37,177 nucleotides of DNA from a virus. A program made the position numbers and the translations under genes. The first letter of the stretch is position 1, and each line of letters begins with the position of its first letter. The notes under the pieces are model-generated. The model ran no database searches, was not told where the DNA came from, and saw only the letters and a program-made list of their open reading frames with translations. The stretch lies in IMG/VR virus record IMGVR_UViG_3300033064_001011, positions 1 through 37,177 of that record; one strand, 5' to 3'. Positions 7,270 to 16,087 of this stretch are shown piece by piece.

Positions 7270-7998
7270 ATGGATCAAAGAGACAATATTTATGTAGAGA
7301 CCCGTATGGGCCGTATGGTATCGCTACTCGACCCCGAGCCCGAGACGATATGTCTCCAGGATATCGCGGCGAGCCTGGCGAACATCAACAGATTCAACGG
7401 CCACTGCCACACGCAGCACAACGTAGCGGATCACAGCATAGCCGTGGCCATAGCGGCCAAGCGGTTCAGCTACGATGCTCAGGGCCAGCTCGCGGCACTC
7501 CTGCACGACGCACACGAGGCGTACATCGGCGATCTGAGTTCGCCGATGAAAGCGTATCTCAAGGTGCATTGCCCCGGTGTGATCGAGGCACTCCAAGAGA
7601 ACTTCGACCGCGTTATATGGGAGGCACTGTGCCCGGGGGTCCCGATCTACGATGGAACAGCACTCAAGCAGATCGACGATATGCTCCTGAACGACGAAGC
7701 TGGCCGACTCATGCACCCGGATGGCGTCGGCCGCTCGTGGAAAGTACAACCCGCTGGCGTGACTCCGCTCGCGTTCTCGATGCGGTCACCGGAAGCCGCC
7801 GAGGCAAAGTTCATTACCGTATTCAACAGGTTGTTCGCCGAGGCGACGGTGGAGCAAGCGGCGGATAATGATGCTTGCGAAGAACTCTCGGGGATCATGG
7901 ACGAGGACGATACGGTTCCCGGCCGGCCGGAACTCACTGGCGGGCATCCCGACGACGAACCCGACGACGAACCCGGCGAATACTCGGAAGCAGAATAA
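7270..7998 (+). CDS. HD-domain phosphohydrolase (5'-nucleotidase YfbR-like)
   Basis: A 242-residue metal-dependent hydrolase that likely removes phosphate from deoxynucleotides, helping to tune the nucleotide pool. The metal-binding residues are visible: His in TQHNVADHS, the HD pair in LLHDAHEAYIGDL, and a later Asp in LKQIDDMLLNDE. The region beyond residue about 210 is an acidic tail rich in D, E and P (PDDEPDDEPGE), outside the usual domain. The frame is open further upstream, but ATG 7270 follows AAAGGAACTGAGG and keeps the conserved domain complete. An HD-type endonuclease or ppGpp hydrolase is less likely. Confidence 0.78.
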   Translation: MDQRDNIYVETRMGRMVSLLDPEPETICLQDIAASLANINRFNGHCHTQHNVADHSIAVAIAAKRFSYDAQGQLAALLHDAHEAYIGDLSSPMKAYLKVHCPGVIEALQENFDRVIWEALCPGVPIYDGTALKQIDDMLLNDEAGRLMHPDGVGRSWKVQPAGVTPLAFSMRSPEAAEAKFITVFNRLFAEATVEQAADNDACEELSGIMDEDDTVPGRPELTGGHPDDEPDDEPGEYSEAE

Positions 7999-8041
7999 GC
8001 CGCTTGTAGCGGTATCCCATGGCGGCGGAAGGTGTAGAGTC

Positions 8042-8125
8042 ATGTCCGCTGACCGTCGCCCTGGGAGCGTGCGTCTGGCATATGAGGCAGATGCAAGGGG
8101 GTGCGGGTTGCCCTTAAACAGTTGA
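8042..8125 (+). CDS. Possible 27-residue small protein
   Basis: ATG 8042 follows GGAAGGTG (8030s) and encodes 27 residues starting MSADRRPGSVRLAYEADARG, ending at TGA 8123-8125. The end overlaps an inverted repeat, GCGGGT (8103-8108) / ACCCGC (8125-8130), which may instead be the functional element as an RNA hairpin ahead of the next gene. The product is not recognised. Confidence 0.3.
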   Translation: MSADRRPGSVRLAYEADARGCGLPLNS

Positions 8126-8157
8126 CCCGCATCCCTGTGTTTTACGAAAGGCGAGAG

Positions 8158-9525
8158 ATGAACAATCGACAATACAGGTCATTCATTAAAAAGAAATCCC
8201 AGGCTAATACCATGGATGGATTCAAGCCGATCCACATGCCGGATTTTCTATTCCCGTTCCAGGCCGATCTCGTGGAGTGGGCGATACGCAAGGGTCGCGG
8301 TGGGATCTTCGCTGACTGCGGGTTGGGCAAGACCCCGATGCAATTGGTGTGGGCTGAGAACGTGGTTCGCAAGACCAATAAACCCGTACTCATCCTGTCG
8401 CCGCTGGCGGTATCCCCCCAGACCGTGCAAGAGGGTGAGAAGTTCGGGATACAAGTAACCAGGTCGTCGGACGGTAAGCACAAGGGCGGGATCGTGATAA
8501 CCAATTACGAACGGCTCCATCATTTCGATCCCAACCAGTTCGCCGGCGTGGTGTGCGATGAATCATCGGTCGTCAAGCACGCCAAGGCGACGAGGCGACA
8601 AGAGATAACCGCGTTCACGCGTAAGCGTCAGTATCGGCTCTTGTGCACGGCGACAGCGGCGCCGAACGATTTCATAGAACTCGGCACATCCTCGGAGGCC
8701 CTCGGGTATCTCGGCAATCAGGATATGATAACGAAGTTCTTTAAACAGGACACAAGCAAACAATACAACGTAGCCTGGGGGCGGCTGAAGTACAGGTTCA
8801 GGGGTCACGCTGAGACACCGTTCTGGCAGTGGGTTTGCTCATGGGCTCGGGCTTGTCGCAAGCCATCGGATATGGGGTACAGTGATGATGGTTTCAAACT
8901 CCCGCCCCTGATCGAAACAGAACACAAGATCGAATCCGGAGCGGTCCGAGATGGATTCTTGTTCACTATGCCCGCTACGGATCTCAACGAACAGCGAGCC
9001 GAGCGAAGATCGACTATCCAAGATCGATGTCAAGCTGTCGCTGATCACGTATCAAAGATCAAGGGGCCGACAGTCTCATGGTGTCACCTTAACGACGAGG
9101 GCGACTTGCTGGAGAAACTTATTCCCGATTCGATCCAGGTCAAGGGTACGATGTCGATCGACGCCAAAGAAGAGGCCCTGATCGCGTTCCAGAATAAGAA
9201 GATCAAACGACTGATCATCAAGCCTAAGATCGGGTGTTTCGGTTTGAACTGGCAGCATTGCAGCAACGTGACGACATTCGTGTCGCACAGTTATGAACAG
9301 TACTACCAATCAGTTCGCAGGTGCTATCGGTTCGGCCAGAAGAAAAAGGTCAAGGTTGACATATTCTCAACCGAGGGAGAGATCAGAGTGCTCGAAAACC
9401 TAAAGCGGAAATCCGCCCAGGTCGCCGCCATGTTCGAGTCGCTCGTGCAGCAAATGAACGACGCGAACAGTGTACAACGAGACTATGAATTCAACAAGAA
9501 AACGAAAGGTGTATCATGGCTGTAA
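8158..9525 (+). CDS. SNF2-like SF2 DNA helicase
   Basis: A 455-residue helicase or translocase of the phage SNF2/DEAD group. Motif I is ADCGLGKTP (Lys58), the Walker B box reads CDESS instead of DEAH, motif III is TATAAPND, and motif VI is QSVRRCYRFGQKKKV, which is characteristic of SNF2-like enzymes. The frame extends upstream from a GTG at 8101, but GAAAGGCGAGAG directly before ATG 8158 makes that the start. It overlaps the methyltransferase gene by ten bases. The SNF2-helicase/methylase pairing recurs in phage genomes, but its exact role (replication or protection of phage DNA) is not settled. Confidence 0.88.
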   Translation: MNNRQYRSFIKKKSQANTMDGFKPIHMPDFLFPFQADLVEWAIRKGRGGIFADCGLGKTPMQLVWAENVVRKTNKPVLILSPLAVSPQTVQEGEKFGIQVTRSSDGKHKGGIVITNYERLHHFDPNQFAGVVCDESSVVKHAKATRRQEITAFTRKRQYRLLCTATAAPNDFIELGTSSEALGYLGNQDMITKFFKQDTSKQYNVAWGRLKYRFRGHAETPFWQWVCSWARACRKPSDMGYSDDGFKLPPLIETEHKIESGAVRDGFLFTMPATDLNEQRAERRSTIQDRCQAVADHVSKIKGPTVSWCHLNDEGDLLEKLIPDSIQVKGTMSIDAKEEALIAFQNKKIKRLIIKPKIGCFGLNWQHCSNVTTFVSHSYEQYYQSVRRCYRFGQKKKVKVDIFSTEGEIRVLENLKRKSAQVAAMFESLVQQMNDANSVQRDYEFNKKTKGVSWL

Positions 9526-10511
9526 TGGATCAAACGATAACCGACGATTATGCATTGTACAACGGCGACTCGTGCGAGGTGCTGCCGACGATCCCCGACG
9601 AATCGATAGGGCTGGCCATCTACTCCCCGCCGTTCGCAACCGCATCGGGCGGAGCACTGTACACATACTCGTCGTCGCCCCGGGACCTGTCGAACGCCTC
9701 GACCTACAAAGAGTTCTTCGATCATTACTCGGTGATCGTCGCGGAGATAGCCAGAGCACTGAAGCCCGGCCGGATCTCGGCGGTTCACTGCACGGACATC
9801 CCGAAGGCTGGAGCGAACATCTCGGGGCACACCGATTTTCCCGGCGACATCATACGACTGCACGAGGAACTCGGGTTCGATTACCTTCCGAGGATATGCA
9901 TCTGGAAAGAACCGTTCGGCGTACGACTACGGACGATGGCCAAGGCTCTAACTCACAAGACGATCGTGGACGATGCGACACTGGCCAACGTAGCTTGTGC
10001 CGATTACCTGATTCCGTTCCGCAAGCGTGGTGAGAACCCCGAGCCGGTTATTCATGAGAAGGGATTCACTCATTACGCCGGCGAGCGAGAGGTTCCCGGC
10101 GATCTCCTGGAGTACAAGGGGTTCAAGGGCGAACAGATCAAGAACAAATACTCCCAGTGGGTATGGCGTCAGTACGCCTCGTGCTTCTGGGATGACATAC
10201 GGCTCGGCAACGTGTGCCGGTACAAAGAGGGCCGCGATGACAAAGACGAGAGACACGTTCACCCGCTGCAACTCGACGTTATCGATCGAGCCTGTCAGAT
10301 GTGGACTAACCCCGGCGATGCTGTGTTGACTCCGTTCATGGGCGTGGGCTCCGAAGTGTTCGGGGCTGTGTCGAACGGCCGCAAGGGTATCGGTATCGAA
10401 CTGAAGCCGAGCTATTATCGCCAGGCCGTCAAGAACTGTGAGAAGGCGGAAACGCGATATCAGGACATGGCAGAGAAAGCCGCTGGACTCTTTGACGATA
10501 AAACAGAATGA
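9516..10511 (+). CDS. Beta-class N4/N6 DNA methyltransferase
   Basis: A 331-residue S-adenosylmethionine-dependent DNA methyltransferase. The catalytic motif is IYSPPF (residues 35-40), near the N-terminus. The SAM-binding motif TPFMGVGSEVFGA lies near residue 271, followed by GIGIEL. This order (catalytic motif first, FxGxG later) is the beta class. SPPF is more common among N4-cytosine enzymes, so cytosine-N4 is slightly favoured over adenine-N6. No restriction partner is adjacent, so it is an orphan enzyme, plausibly guarding phage DNA against host restriction. AAAGGTG precedes the start. Confidence 0.88.
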   Translation: MAVMDQTITDDYALYNGDSCEVLPTIPDESIGLAIYSPPFATASGGALYTYSSSPRDLSNASTYKEFFDHYSVIVAEIARALKPGRISAVHCTDIPKAGANISGHTDFPGDIIRLHEELGFDYLPRICIWKEPFGVRLRTMAKALTHKTIVDDATLANVACADYLIPFRKRGENPEPVIHEKGFTHYAGEREVPGDLLEYKGFKGEQIKNKYSQWVWRQYASCFWDDIRLGNVCRYKEGRDDKDERHVHPLQLDVIDRACQMWTNPGDAVLTPFMGVGSEVFGAVSNGRKGIGIELKPSYYRQAVKNCEKAETRYQDMAEKAAGLFDDKTE

Positions 10512-12217
10512 ACCTACTCGCCACACAACGATCGACGATGGTTCCCAGGCCCTACCAGGAGGCGGCACTGCGGGCTCTGCACCATCATATATGTCACAGC
10601 GATACCAATCCCTGCGTAGTGCTCCCAACGGGCTCGGGTAAGTCGCCGGTCATGGCGTGGGCGATCGAGGGATGGAGTAAGCAGTGCCCGACGTTCCGGT
10701 GTGCGGTACTCGCTCACACCAAGGAACTCGTGCATCAGAACGCCGACAAGATGTCGCTGGTCTGGCCGGGTGCGGACATAGGCGTGTACTCGGCTGGCCT
10801 ACGCCGCCGAGACATGTACAACGCGATAACATTCGCGAGCATTGATAGCGTATTCAGGCGGGCAACCGATTTCGATCCGTGGGACATGATATTCGTTGAC
10901 GAGGCCCACAGGATCCCCGCGAAAGCCGAAGGCAAGTATCGGCGGTTCATCGAGGAGGCCAAGCTCAACAACCCTAAACTCCGCGTCGTGGGTATGACGG
11001 CGACCCCCTACCGGATGGGCGTCGGAAACATATGCCACGAGAACCATGTGCTGAACGAGATATGCTACGAGGCGAACGTACGGGATCTGATCGACGACGG
11101 ATATCTGTGTCGGTTACGATCCAAGGTTGGCCAGCATACGCCGGATGTATCCAAGGTGCACAAGCGTGGCGGCGAGTATATCCCCAGGGAACTGCAGGAA
11201 GCTGTTGACCATGGCGGGATCGTCGCCGACGCTGTAGCCGAACTCGTGAGAATAATCAGGACAGAGGAACGGAACGCAACGATCGTGTTCTGTGTTGGCG
11301 TCGAGCACTGCAAGCACGTATCTCGGGAGTTCGCCAGGCACGGGATAGACGCACCGGCACTCACTGGCGGGACCCACGTAACCGTACGCGATCGAATCTG
11401 TCGCGAATTCAAACGAGGTGGTCTAAGTGTATTATGTAATGTTAACGTGCTCACCGAAGGATTCGACGCCACTCGCCTGGATTGCATTGGATTGCTCAAG
11501 CCCACCGAATCAAAGGGGCTGTACGTTCAGATGGTCGGGCGAGGGCTCCGCATCGACGAGCGAAAAGAAGACTGCCTTGTCCTTGACTTCGCTGGTTGCA
11601 TCGAACGCCATGGCCCGATTGATGCGATTGATGCGGGGAATAATGCTATCGAGTTCTGCCCTGAATGCCAGGAGGCGTTCAGCAGAGCGGTACGCCGCTG
11701 CCCGGCGTGCGGATGGAGTATACCCAAGGAAAAGATTGAGATCGCCGAGGCGGCTGAGGCCGAGGCGGCTGAGGCCGAGCGGAAGCTGCACGGGCGGAAG
11801 CTGCACGGGCGGAAGGCGGCAACGCACTCCATATTATCGGGCAAGCCGGAGTCCTACGAGGTCACGACGGTATCCGTCAACAATCACCTCAAACTCGATA
11901 GCCCCGATTCCTTGAAGGTCTCTTATCGATGCGGGCTCCGGACGTTCAACGAATGGATATGTCTCGATCACGAGGGGTACGCCGGCCGAAAAGCTGGCCA
12001 GTGGTGGATACGTCGATTCGGATCAAAGGCTGTCGTGCCGAGCGTAGCGGGAGCCCTGGAGAACTTGTTTCTCGGGCAGCATCTATCCGAGATCACGAAG
12101 AGCATACAAGTACGCAAGGACGGCAAGTACTGGAAGATACAGGGAGCCGTAATGAAGTGGGACGTACAAGCCGAGAAACCGAAACCCGAGACAGTAGAGA
12201 AAGAAGGTGTGGTATGA
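10508..12217 (+). CDS. RadD-like DEAD/DEAH SF2 helicase with zinc ribbon
   Basis: A 569-residue helicase. Motif I is PTGSGKS (residues 40-46), motif II VDEAH (Asp131-His134), motif III GMTATPYR, and motif VI QMVGRGLR. After the helicase core a zinc ribbon (CPEC ... CPACGW) and an AEAAEA/KLHGRK repeated linker lead to a C-terminal domain of about 120 residues. This layout matches RadD/YejH-like repair helicases. The linker DNA has two pairs of short direct repeats (about 11750-11816). The start overlaps the methyltransferase stop by four bases. It probably assists recombination-dependent replication or repair. Confidence 0.87.
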   Translation: MNLLATQRSTMVPRPYQEAALRALHHHICHSDTNPCVVLPTGSGKSPVMAWAIEGWSKQCPTFRCAVLAHTKELVHQNADKMSLVWPGADIGVYSAGLRRRDMYNAITFASIDSVFRRATDFDPWDMIFVDEAHRIPAKAEGKYRRFIEEAKLNNPKLRVVGMTATPYRMGVGNICHENHVLNEICYEANVRDLIDDGYLCRLRSKVGQHTPDVSKVHKRGGEYIPRELQEAVDHGGIVADAVAELVRIIRTEERNATIVFCVGVEHCKHVSREFARHGIDAPALTGGTHVTVRDRICREFKRGGLSVLCNVNVLTEGFDATRLDCIGLLKPTESKGLYVQMVGRGLRIDERKEDCLVLDFAGCIERHGPIDAIDAGNNAIEFCPECQEAFSRAVRRCPACGWSIPKEKIEIAEAAEAEAAEAERKLHGRKLHGRKAATHSILSGKPESYEVTTVSVNNHLKLDSPDSLKVSYRCGLRTFNEWICLDHEGYAGRKAGQWWIRRFGSKAVVPSVAGALENLFLGQHLSEITKSIQVRKDGKYWKIQGAVMKWDVQAEKPKPETVEKEGVV

Positions 12218-12528
12218 GCCAAGTATGCCCCGAGTGCGGGATAGAAGGCGTGTGCCTGGATAGCGGATCGATCGTTGTACTAGATGGACCCCGTAAGGGC
12301 GTGCACTTCTTCGGTGGGTACGAGTGCCTCGTGCGGCAGGTCGCTGATCTGAAGGCGGAACGGGATCGGTATACCGCAGCTCTGACGCCATCGATATACA
12401 CAAAGCGATCGTACATGGGCGAGTTCGAATTGGTGCCCGGTGTGCGGTCTGGAGATTTCGTCCCGTGGACCACGATCAAGGATATCATGAAGGCGATACG
12501 CGAAGCGGCACAGAAGGGTCAGGGTTAA
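12214..12528 (+). CDS. Hypothetical small protein with N-terminal CxxC motif
   Basis: A 104-residue protein. The N-terminus MSQVCPECGIEGVCLDSG contains CxxC and a further Cys, likely a small zinc site. A short helix (residues 45-58) follows. The rest has no recognised motif. ATG 12214 overlaps the helicase stop (ATGA), with AAGAAGGTG upstream, which outweighs a longer frame extending into the helicase gene. Function unknown. Confidence 0.65.
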   Translation: MSQVCPECGIEGVCLDSGSIVVLDGPRKGVHFFGGYECLVRQVADLKAERDRYTAALTPSIYTKRSYMGEFELVPGVRSGDFVPWTTIKDIMKAIREAAQKGQG

Positions 12529-12530
12529 TC

Positions 12531-12731
12531 ATGAAACAGATAACTATCAAAAAGAGCATCGGGCGGCTCGAATTCGCGTTCGGTTATCGCAGCAAAGATA
12601 ATGCCTGGGGCCGGTTCGGCGGTGGTTGGAACTGGAAACTCGGTGTTCAGATTGGCGGGGCGACCGTTCTCATAAACCTTCTGATTTGCTCACTCAGGAT
12701 AAGCATCAGGAAAAGAGAATCCAATGACTAA
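12531..12731 (+). CDS. Hypothetical small protein with hydrophobic segment
   Basis: A 66-residue protein beginning MKQITIKKSIGRLEFAFGYR. Residues about 38-57 (VQIGGATVLINLLICSLRIS) are hydrophobic and could anchor it in a membrane. The start lies two bases after the previous stop, and CAGAAGGGTCAGGG supplies a ribosome site. Small proteins of this kind are frequent in phage early regions; no role can be given. Confidence 0.6.
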   Translation: MKQITIKKSIGRLEFAFGYRSKDNAWGRFGGGWNWKLGVQIGGATVLINLLICSLRISIRKRESND

Positions 12732-12933
12732 CCCCGACTACTCCGACTCCCCGTACGCGATGGCCATGAAGCTCGCGGATCCCTGCGACTGCGGGAGTAC
12801 TAACCTCGCGGGACCGCCAAACCAGTCTATAATCATCTGCGGCGATTGCGGCCGGCAGAGCAAGCCCACACGAACCCTCGACTGGGGCCAGGCGGTTCGG
12901 AATTGGAATACGTGGCCAAAGGTGAAACGATGA
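12724..12933 (+). CDS. Lar-like restriction-alleviation zinc-ribbon protein
   Basis: A 69-residue protein with two Cys pairs (CDCGS and CGDCG) about 18 residues apart and the closing pattern DWGQAVRNWNTWP. This matches the Lar family layout (CPxCG ... CxxCG ... AxxAWNxR). Lar of the Rac prophage lessens EcoK restriction. Here the first pair is CDC instead of CPFC. It overlaps both neighbours by a few bases. Restriction alleviation fits the two nearby methyltransferases but is inferred from similarity only. Confidence 0.65.
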   Translation: MTNPDYSDSPYAMAMKLADPCDCGSTNLAGPPNQSIIICGDCGRQSKPTRTLDWGQAVRNWNTWPKVKR

Positions 12934-13205
12934 GCTGGACACATTTAAACGACACCAAACCCAAAGCTCGCAAGCGATACCGATGCGTGTTGTGTGACCA
13001 CTTCATAGCCAAGGGCGAGATCCATGTAGCTCGGCGAGGTATAGGCGACGATGGGCCATGCACGGCCAGGATGCACACGCTATGCGAATCGCTTACGCAC
13101 GATTGGGATTACACCGATTGGGAATGCTACGAGCCAGGGGCATTCCGGCAAGAGGTCGAGGAACATCTCGCGGAGATCAAACAGGAAGGCGATACCACGG
13201 CATGA
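12930..13205 (+). CDS. Phage zinc-finger-like small protein
   Basis: A 91-residue protein. CVLCDHFIAKGEIHVARR followed by MHTLCESL gives a Cys3-His pattern of a treble-clef type zinc site often seen in short phage proteins of unknown role. The C-terminus (residues 60-91) is acidic and helical. AAAGGTG seven bases upstream supports ATG 12930, which overlaps the preceding stop (ATGA). Function unknown; nucleic-acid binding is possible. Confidence 0.65.
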   Translation: MSWTHLNDTKPKARKRYRCVLCDHFIAKGEIHVARRGIGDDGPCTARMHTLCESLTHDWDYTDWECYEPGAFRQEVEEHLAEIKQEGDTTA

Positions 13206-15502
13206 CCCTCACCGAAGCCGCTTTACAATACGCTACCCGAGGCTGGCCGGTACTCCCTCTGCACAACATGCACGCCGGCCAGTGCTCTTGTGGTCGGGAT
13301 GGATGCAAGAGCAAGGCCAAGCACCCGAGGACCCGGCACGGGCTCACAGACGCCTCGATCGACGAAACCGTGATTCGCGGATGGTGGGGTAAGTGGCCCA
13401 ATGCGAATATCGGGATCACCACCGGCGACAGGTCGTTTGTGGTCGTGGATCTGGATACCAAGGAGCACGACGGTATACAGGCATTCAACGATCTGAGAGA
13501 TACCAATCTCGGATCTGGCGCCAAGATGGCCCAAACACTGATCGCCAAGACCGGCGGCGGTGGTATGCACTTGTGTTTCGAACCCCGATCCGAGGTACGC
13601 AATACCCAGAGCGATCTGGCGCCGGGGATCGATACCCGCGGCGAGGGCGGGTACATCGTAGTGGCTCCCAGCGTGCACGAATCGGGCGAGGTCTACAAAT
13701 GGCTCTCCCCCCACGATACGCCGCTCGCACCGATACCCGAGTGGCTTGTGCCCCGCAAGACCCCCGTGGTTCCCAAACCGCCTCCGGTGGCTCCCAGCAC
13801 GCCTGTGCCGGTCGATCAGGCGATGCAGCGAGCACAAGCATACATCCAACAGATGGAGCCCGCAGTACAGGGTTCAGGCGGTCATGGGGCGTTGTACGCA
13901 GCGGCAACCGTGCTCGTGCACGGGTTCGATCTCCCTGATTACCAAGCGATCCAACTACTCACCAACGAGTTTAACCCCAGGTGCATGCCTCCGTGGGATC
14001 TCAGTATCCCGGCCGAATCCAAGGACTTCCGCCGCAAGGTGACCCAGGCCCGGGCTCAGGAGCACGATCAGCCGCGAGGGTGGCTCATCGCCGCCCAAGG
14101 GTTCCAAGAGCCCACCACGGCAGCGGTAGCCCACGGGAGGACCGTTGCTGAATCGATACTACAGGGCCCTAACCAAGTAACCTTACCCAGTAACCTCCCG
14201 GCCGAACCTGATAACCCCGAGCCACAGTGCGAGACGGTCCAGGTCCCCACCATGCCCGAGCACCTCCTGAAGCCGCCCGGGTACGTCGGTCGCCTCGTTG
14301 AGTGGATGAACGGTACAGCGTACGTACCTCAACCGATCCTCAACCTGGCCAACGCTCTCGCCTTCTGGGGCGCCGTAGTCGGGCAGAAGGTTCGCGACGA
14401 ATCAGATCTGCGAACCAATCTGTATTGTCTGGGAGTCGGCGACTCAGGGTGCGGTAAGGACCACTCACGCAAGTGCATCAAGAAACTATGCAAAATGGCG
14501 GGTATCGATAAAGACGTACTCGGCGGCGAGGATATCGCATCGGACGCGGCGATCCTCTCCGCGGTCGAACGCCGGCCATCCCTAATATTCCAACTCGACG
14601 AGATTGGACACCTGCTGGCCAGCACATCATCGAAACAAGCGGCGACATACCAAAAGGCGATACCCGTGACCCTCACCAAGCTATTCTCCAGTGCCTCGAC
14701 CACGTTCATCGGCAAGGAGTACGGCGGGGAACGCGAGCGGATCGACATAGACCAACCGAACGTATGCCTGTACGGGACCACGGTTCCCGATCGGTTCTTT
14801 GAGGGCATTACGACCGCCGAGGTCCGCGATGGGTTCTTGGGGCGGATGCTCGTGTTTCAATCGACTGAGCCCGACCCGGAGCCATGCGAGCACGTTGTAA
14901 CCGATGTGCCCGGCGATCTCGTGATGATCGTCCAAGAATGGATCAAGAAGAAAATCGAGGTCCCTGGGGCGAACCTGCTGCCGTTCCTGATCGCTCAACA
15001 GATGGTTATCAAGCTGGACTCGGGTGCATCCCGTATATTCCAGGCGTTCCAGCGGCACGCCCGCAAGACCCGTATGGATGCACGATCGGCGAACAACCAG
15101 GCCGCTGCGTGCCTGTGGTCCAGGGCGTACGAGAATGCTCGGAAGATCGCATTGACGATTGCCGCCGGCGAGGGGGTGGAGAACCTGGTTATCAATGCCC
15201 AGCACGCCGAGTACGCTATACAGCTCGTCACGTTCCTCGTAGAGCGACTTATTCAATCAGTGGCGGACAATGTGGCGGATAACGAGACCGAGCGAGCCAA
15301 GGCGAAGATAATGGCCCTGGTCGGCAAGCACAAAGGCCGGGTCACCAAGAGCATGATAACCCGGCGGATACGAGTACCCCGGCGGACCCGCGAGGATGCG
15401 ATAAAGGATCTGATCGAGGGCGAGCAGCTCGCCACGATGATATCCCAGGGAGCCACGAAGTCAACGATCATCTACTGCTTTCCGAGCCTGGCTCCCAAAT
15501 AG
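13202..15502 (+). CDS. Primase-polymerase (Prim-Pol) fused to DUF3987-like helicase
   Basis: A 766-residue replication protein. Residues 1-190 are a bifunctional primase/polymerase (Prim-Pol) domain: the metal-binding DLD (Asp83, Asp85) in VVVDLDTKEHDG, the active-site His123 in GGGGMHLCFE, and the conserved GEGGYIVVAPS. A Pro-rich linker (about 185-205) follows. Residues about 360-690 form an ATPase/helicase related to DUF3987: P-loop GVGDSGCGKDHSRK near residue 410 and Walker B LIFQLDEIGHLL. The C-terminal 70 residues look like a winged helix. The start is ATG 13202, overlapping the previous stop; a longer upstream frame lacks a ribosome site. With no other polymerase in view, it may prime and perhaps extend DNA at the adjacent AT-rich block. 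Confidence 0.88.
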   Translation: MTLTEAALQYATRGWPVLPLHNMHAGQCSCGRDGCKSKAKHPRTRHGLTDASIDETVIRGWWGKWPNANIGITTGDRSFVVVDLDTKEHDGIQAFNDLRDTNLGSGAKMAQTLIAKTGGGGMHLCFEPRSEVRNTQSDLAPGIDTRGEGGYIVVAPSVHESGEVYKWLSPHDTPLAPIPEWLVPRKTPVVPKPPPVAPSTPVPVDQAMQRAQAYIQQMEPAVQGSGGHGALYAAATVLVHGFDLPDYQAIQLLTNEFNPRCMPPWDLSIPAESKDFRRKVTQARAQEHDQPRGWLIAAQGFQEPTTAAVAHGRTVAESILQGPNQVTLPSNLPAEPDNPEPQCETVQVPTMPEHLLKPPGYVGRLVEWMNGTAYVPQPILNLANALAFWGAVVGQKVRDESDLRTNLYCLGVGDSGCGKDHSRKCIKKLCKMAGIDKDVLGGEDIASDAAILSAVERRPSLIFQLDEIGHLLASTSSKQAATYQKAIPVTLTKLFSSASTTFIGKEYGGERERIDIDQPNVCLYGTTVPDRFFEGITTAEVRDGFLGRMLVFQSTEPDPEPCEHVVTDVPGDLVMIVQEWIKKKIEVPGANLLPFLIAQQMVIKLDSGASRIFQAFQRHARKTRMDARSANNQAAACLWSRAYENARKIALTIAAGEGVENLVINAQHAEYAIQLVTFLVERLIQSVADNVADNETERAKAKIMALVGKHKGRVTKSMITRRIRVPRRTREDAIKDLIEGEQLATMISQGATKSTIIYCFPSLAPK

Positions 15503-15826
15503 ATCGTGCCGAATACTACGCATTAGAGTTGTAAGCCATTTTGACACGTATTAGATAACAGTAAGGCGTTACAGTATGAAGCGTTACAACAGAAACCAAG
15601 GCATAACACGCAAGTTCCCGCCCCCCTATTTATTTCTGGAGAGAATTGGGGGGAATGAAAAATGTGTCAGAAATAAATAGGGGGGAAAAAGAGTGTGTTA
15701 TTATATATTATATATTATATATACTTATTATATATATACTTATATAAACTAAATAGTTGTTGAATAGTTGTATACTTCACAAGCCGAAAAGCCATACTAA
15801 ACCCATAGGAATAAAGGGATATTAAA
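15503..15826. other. Candidate replication origin: AT-rich, repeat-rich non-coding block
   Basis: This 324-base stretch has no gene. In order it holds two GCGTTACA copies about eight bases apart (near 15567 and 15581), an 18-base perfect inverted repeat (15621-15685), a direct repeat beginning GGGGGGAA (15648 and 15680), then about 60 bases of almost pure A/T with repeated TATATATACTTAT and a doubled AATAGTTGT. It directly follows the Prim-Pol/helicase gene. Iteron-like repeats, a large hairpin and an unwinding element are what phage and plasmid origins look like. Function is inferred. Confidence 0.6.
15621..15685. repeat. 18-base perfect inverted repeat
   Basis: CCCCCCTATTTATTTCTG (15621-15638) is the exact reverse complement of CAGAAATAAATAGGGGGG (15668-15685), separated by 29 bases that contain a third G6 run. 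An A5 run, not T, follows on the + strand, and no T-run follows on the other strand, so an intrinsic terminator is unlikely. A cruciform or primase-loading hairpin is more plausible. Confidence 0.85.
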
Positions 15827-16087
15827 ATGAAATTCATGAGCGTAGAAGAGAAGATTCTGAGAGCACGAGCCAAGGACGTGATGGGCAATGACGACAAGGC
15901 GGTCAAGTGGGCTGTCAGCGAGATCGAGAAGCTGAGACAGGAACTCGCGATCGCCATAGATGCCGTCTTAGCGATCCGAGAGGTGGCCTGTGGTGAGAAT
16001 CAGGTTGCAGATGACGACTCCGAGGGCATGGGCTGGATCTACAGGCGATGTGAATCGGCCCGAGCCAAACTGAAAGTGACGCTATGA
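15827..16087 (+). CDS. Hypothetical helical protein
   Basis: An 86-residue protein, mostly alpha-helical (VEEKILRARAKDVMG, VSEIEKLRQELAIAIDAVL). AAAGGGA lies eight bases before the ATG. It is the first gene after the candidate origin and so may start the next operon. No family is recognised. Confidence 0.6.
   Translation: MKFMSVEEKILRARAKDVMGNDDKAVKWAVSEIEKLRQELAIAIDAVLAIREVACGENQVADDDSEGMGWIYRRCESARAKLKVTL

Noticed and set aside
15541-15575. TTGACA at 15541 as a promoter in the origin block
   Set aside because: No -10 element at a workable distance; TACAGT is about 23 bases away. It only shares 13 bases with the HNH promoter.
15621-15690. Inverted repeat as an intrinsic terminator of the Prim-Pol gene
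   Set aside because: It is followed by A5 on the + strand and lacks a T-run in either orientation.
15690-15760. CRISPR-like short repeats
   Set aside because: The repeats are simple TATA-type low-complexity sequence with no spacers.
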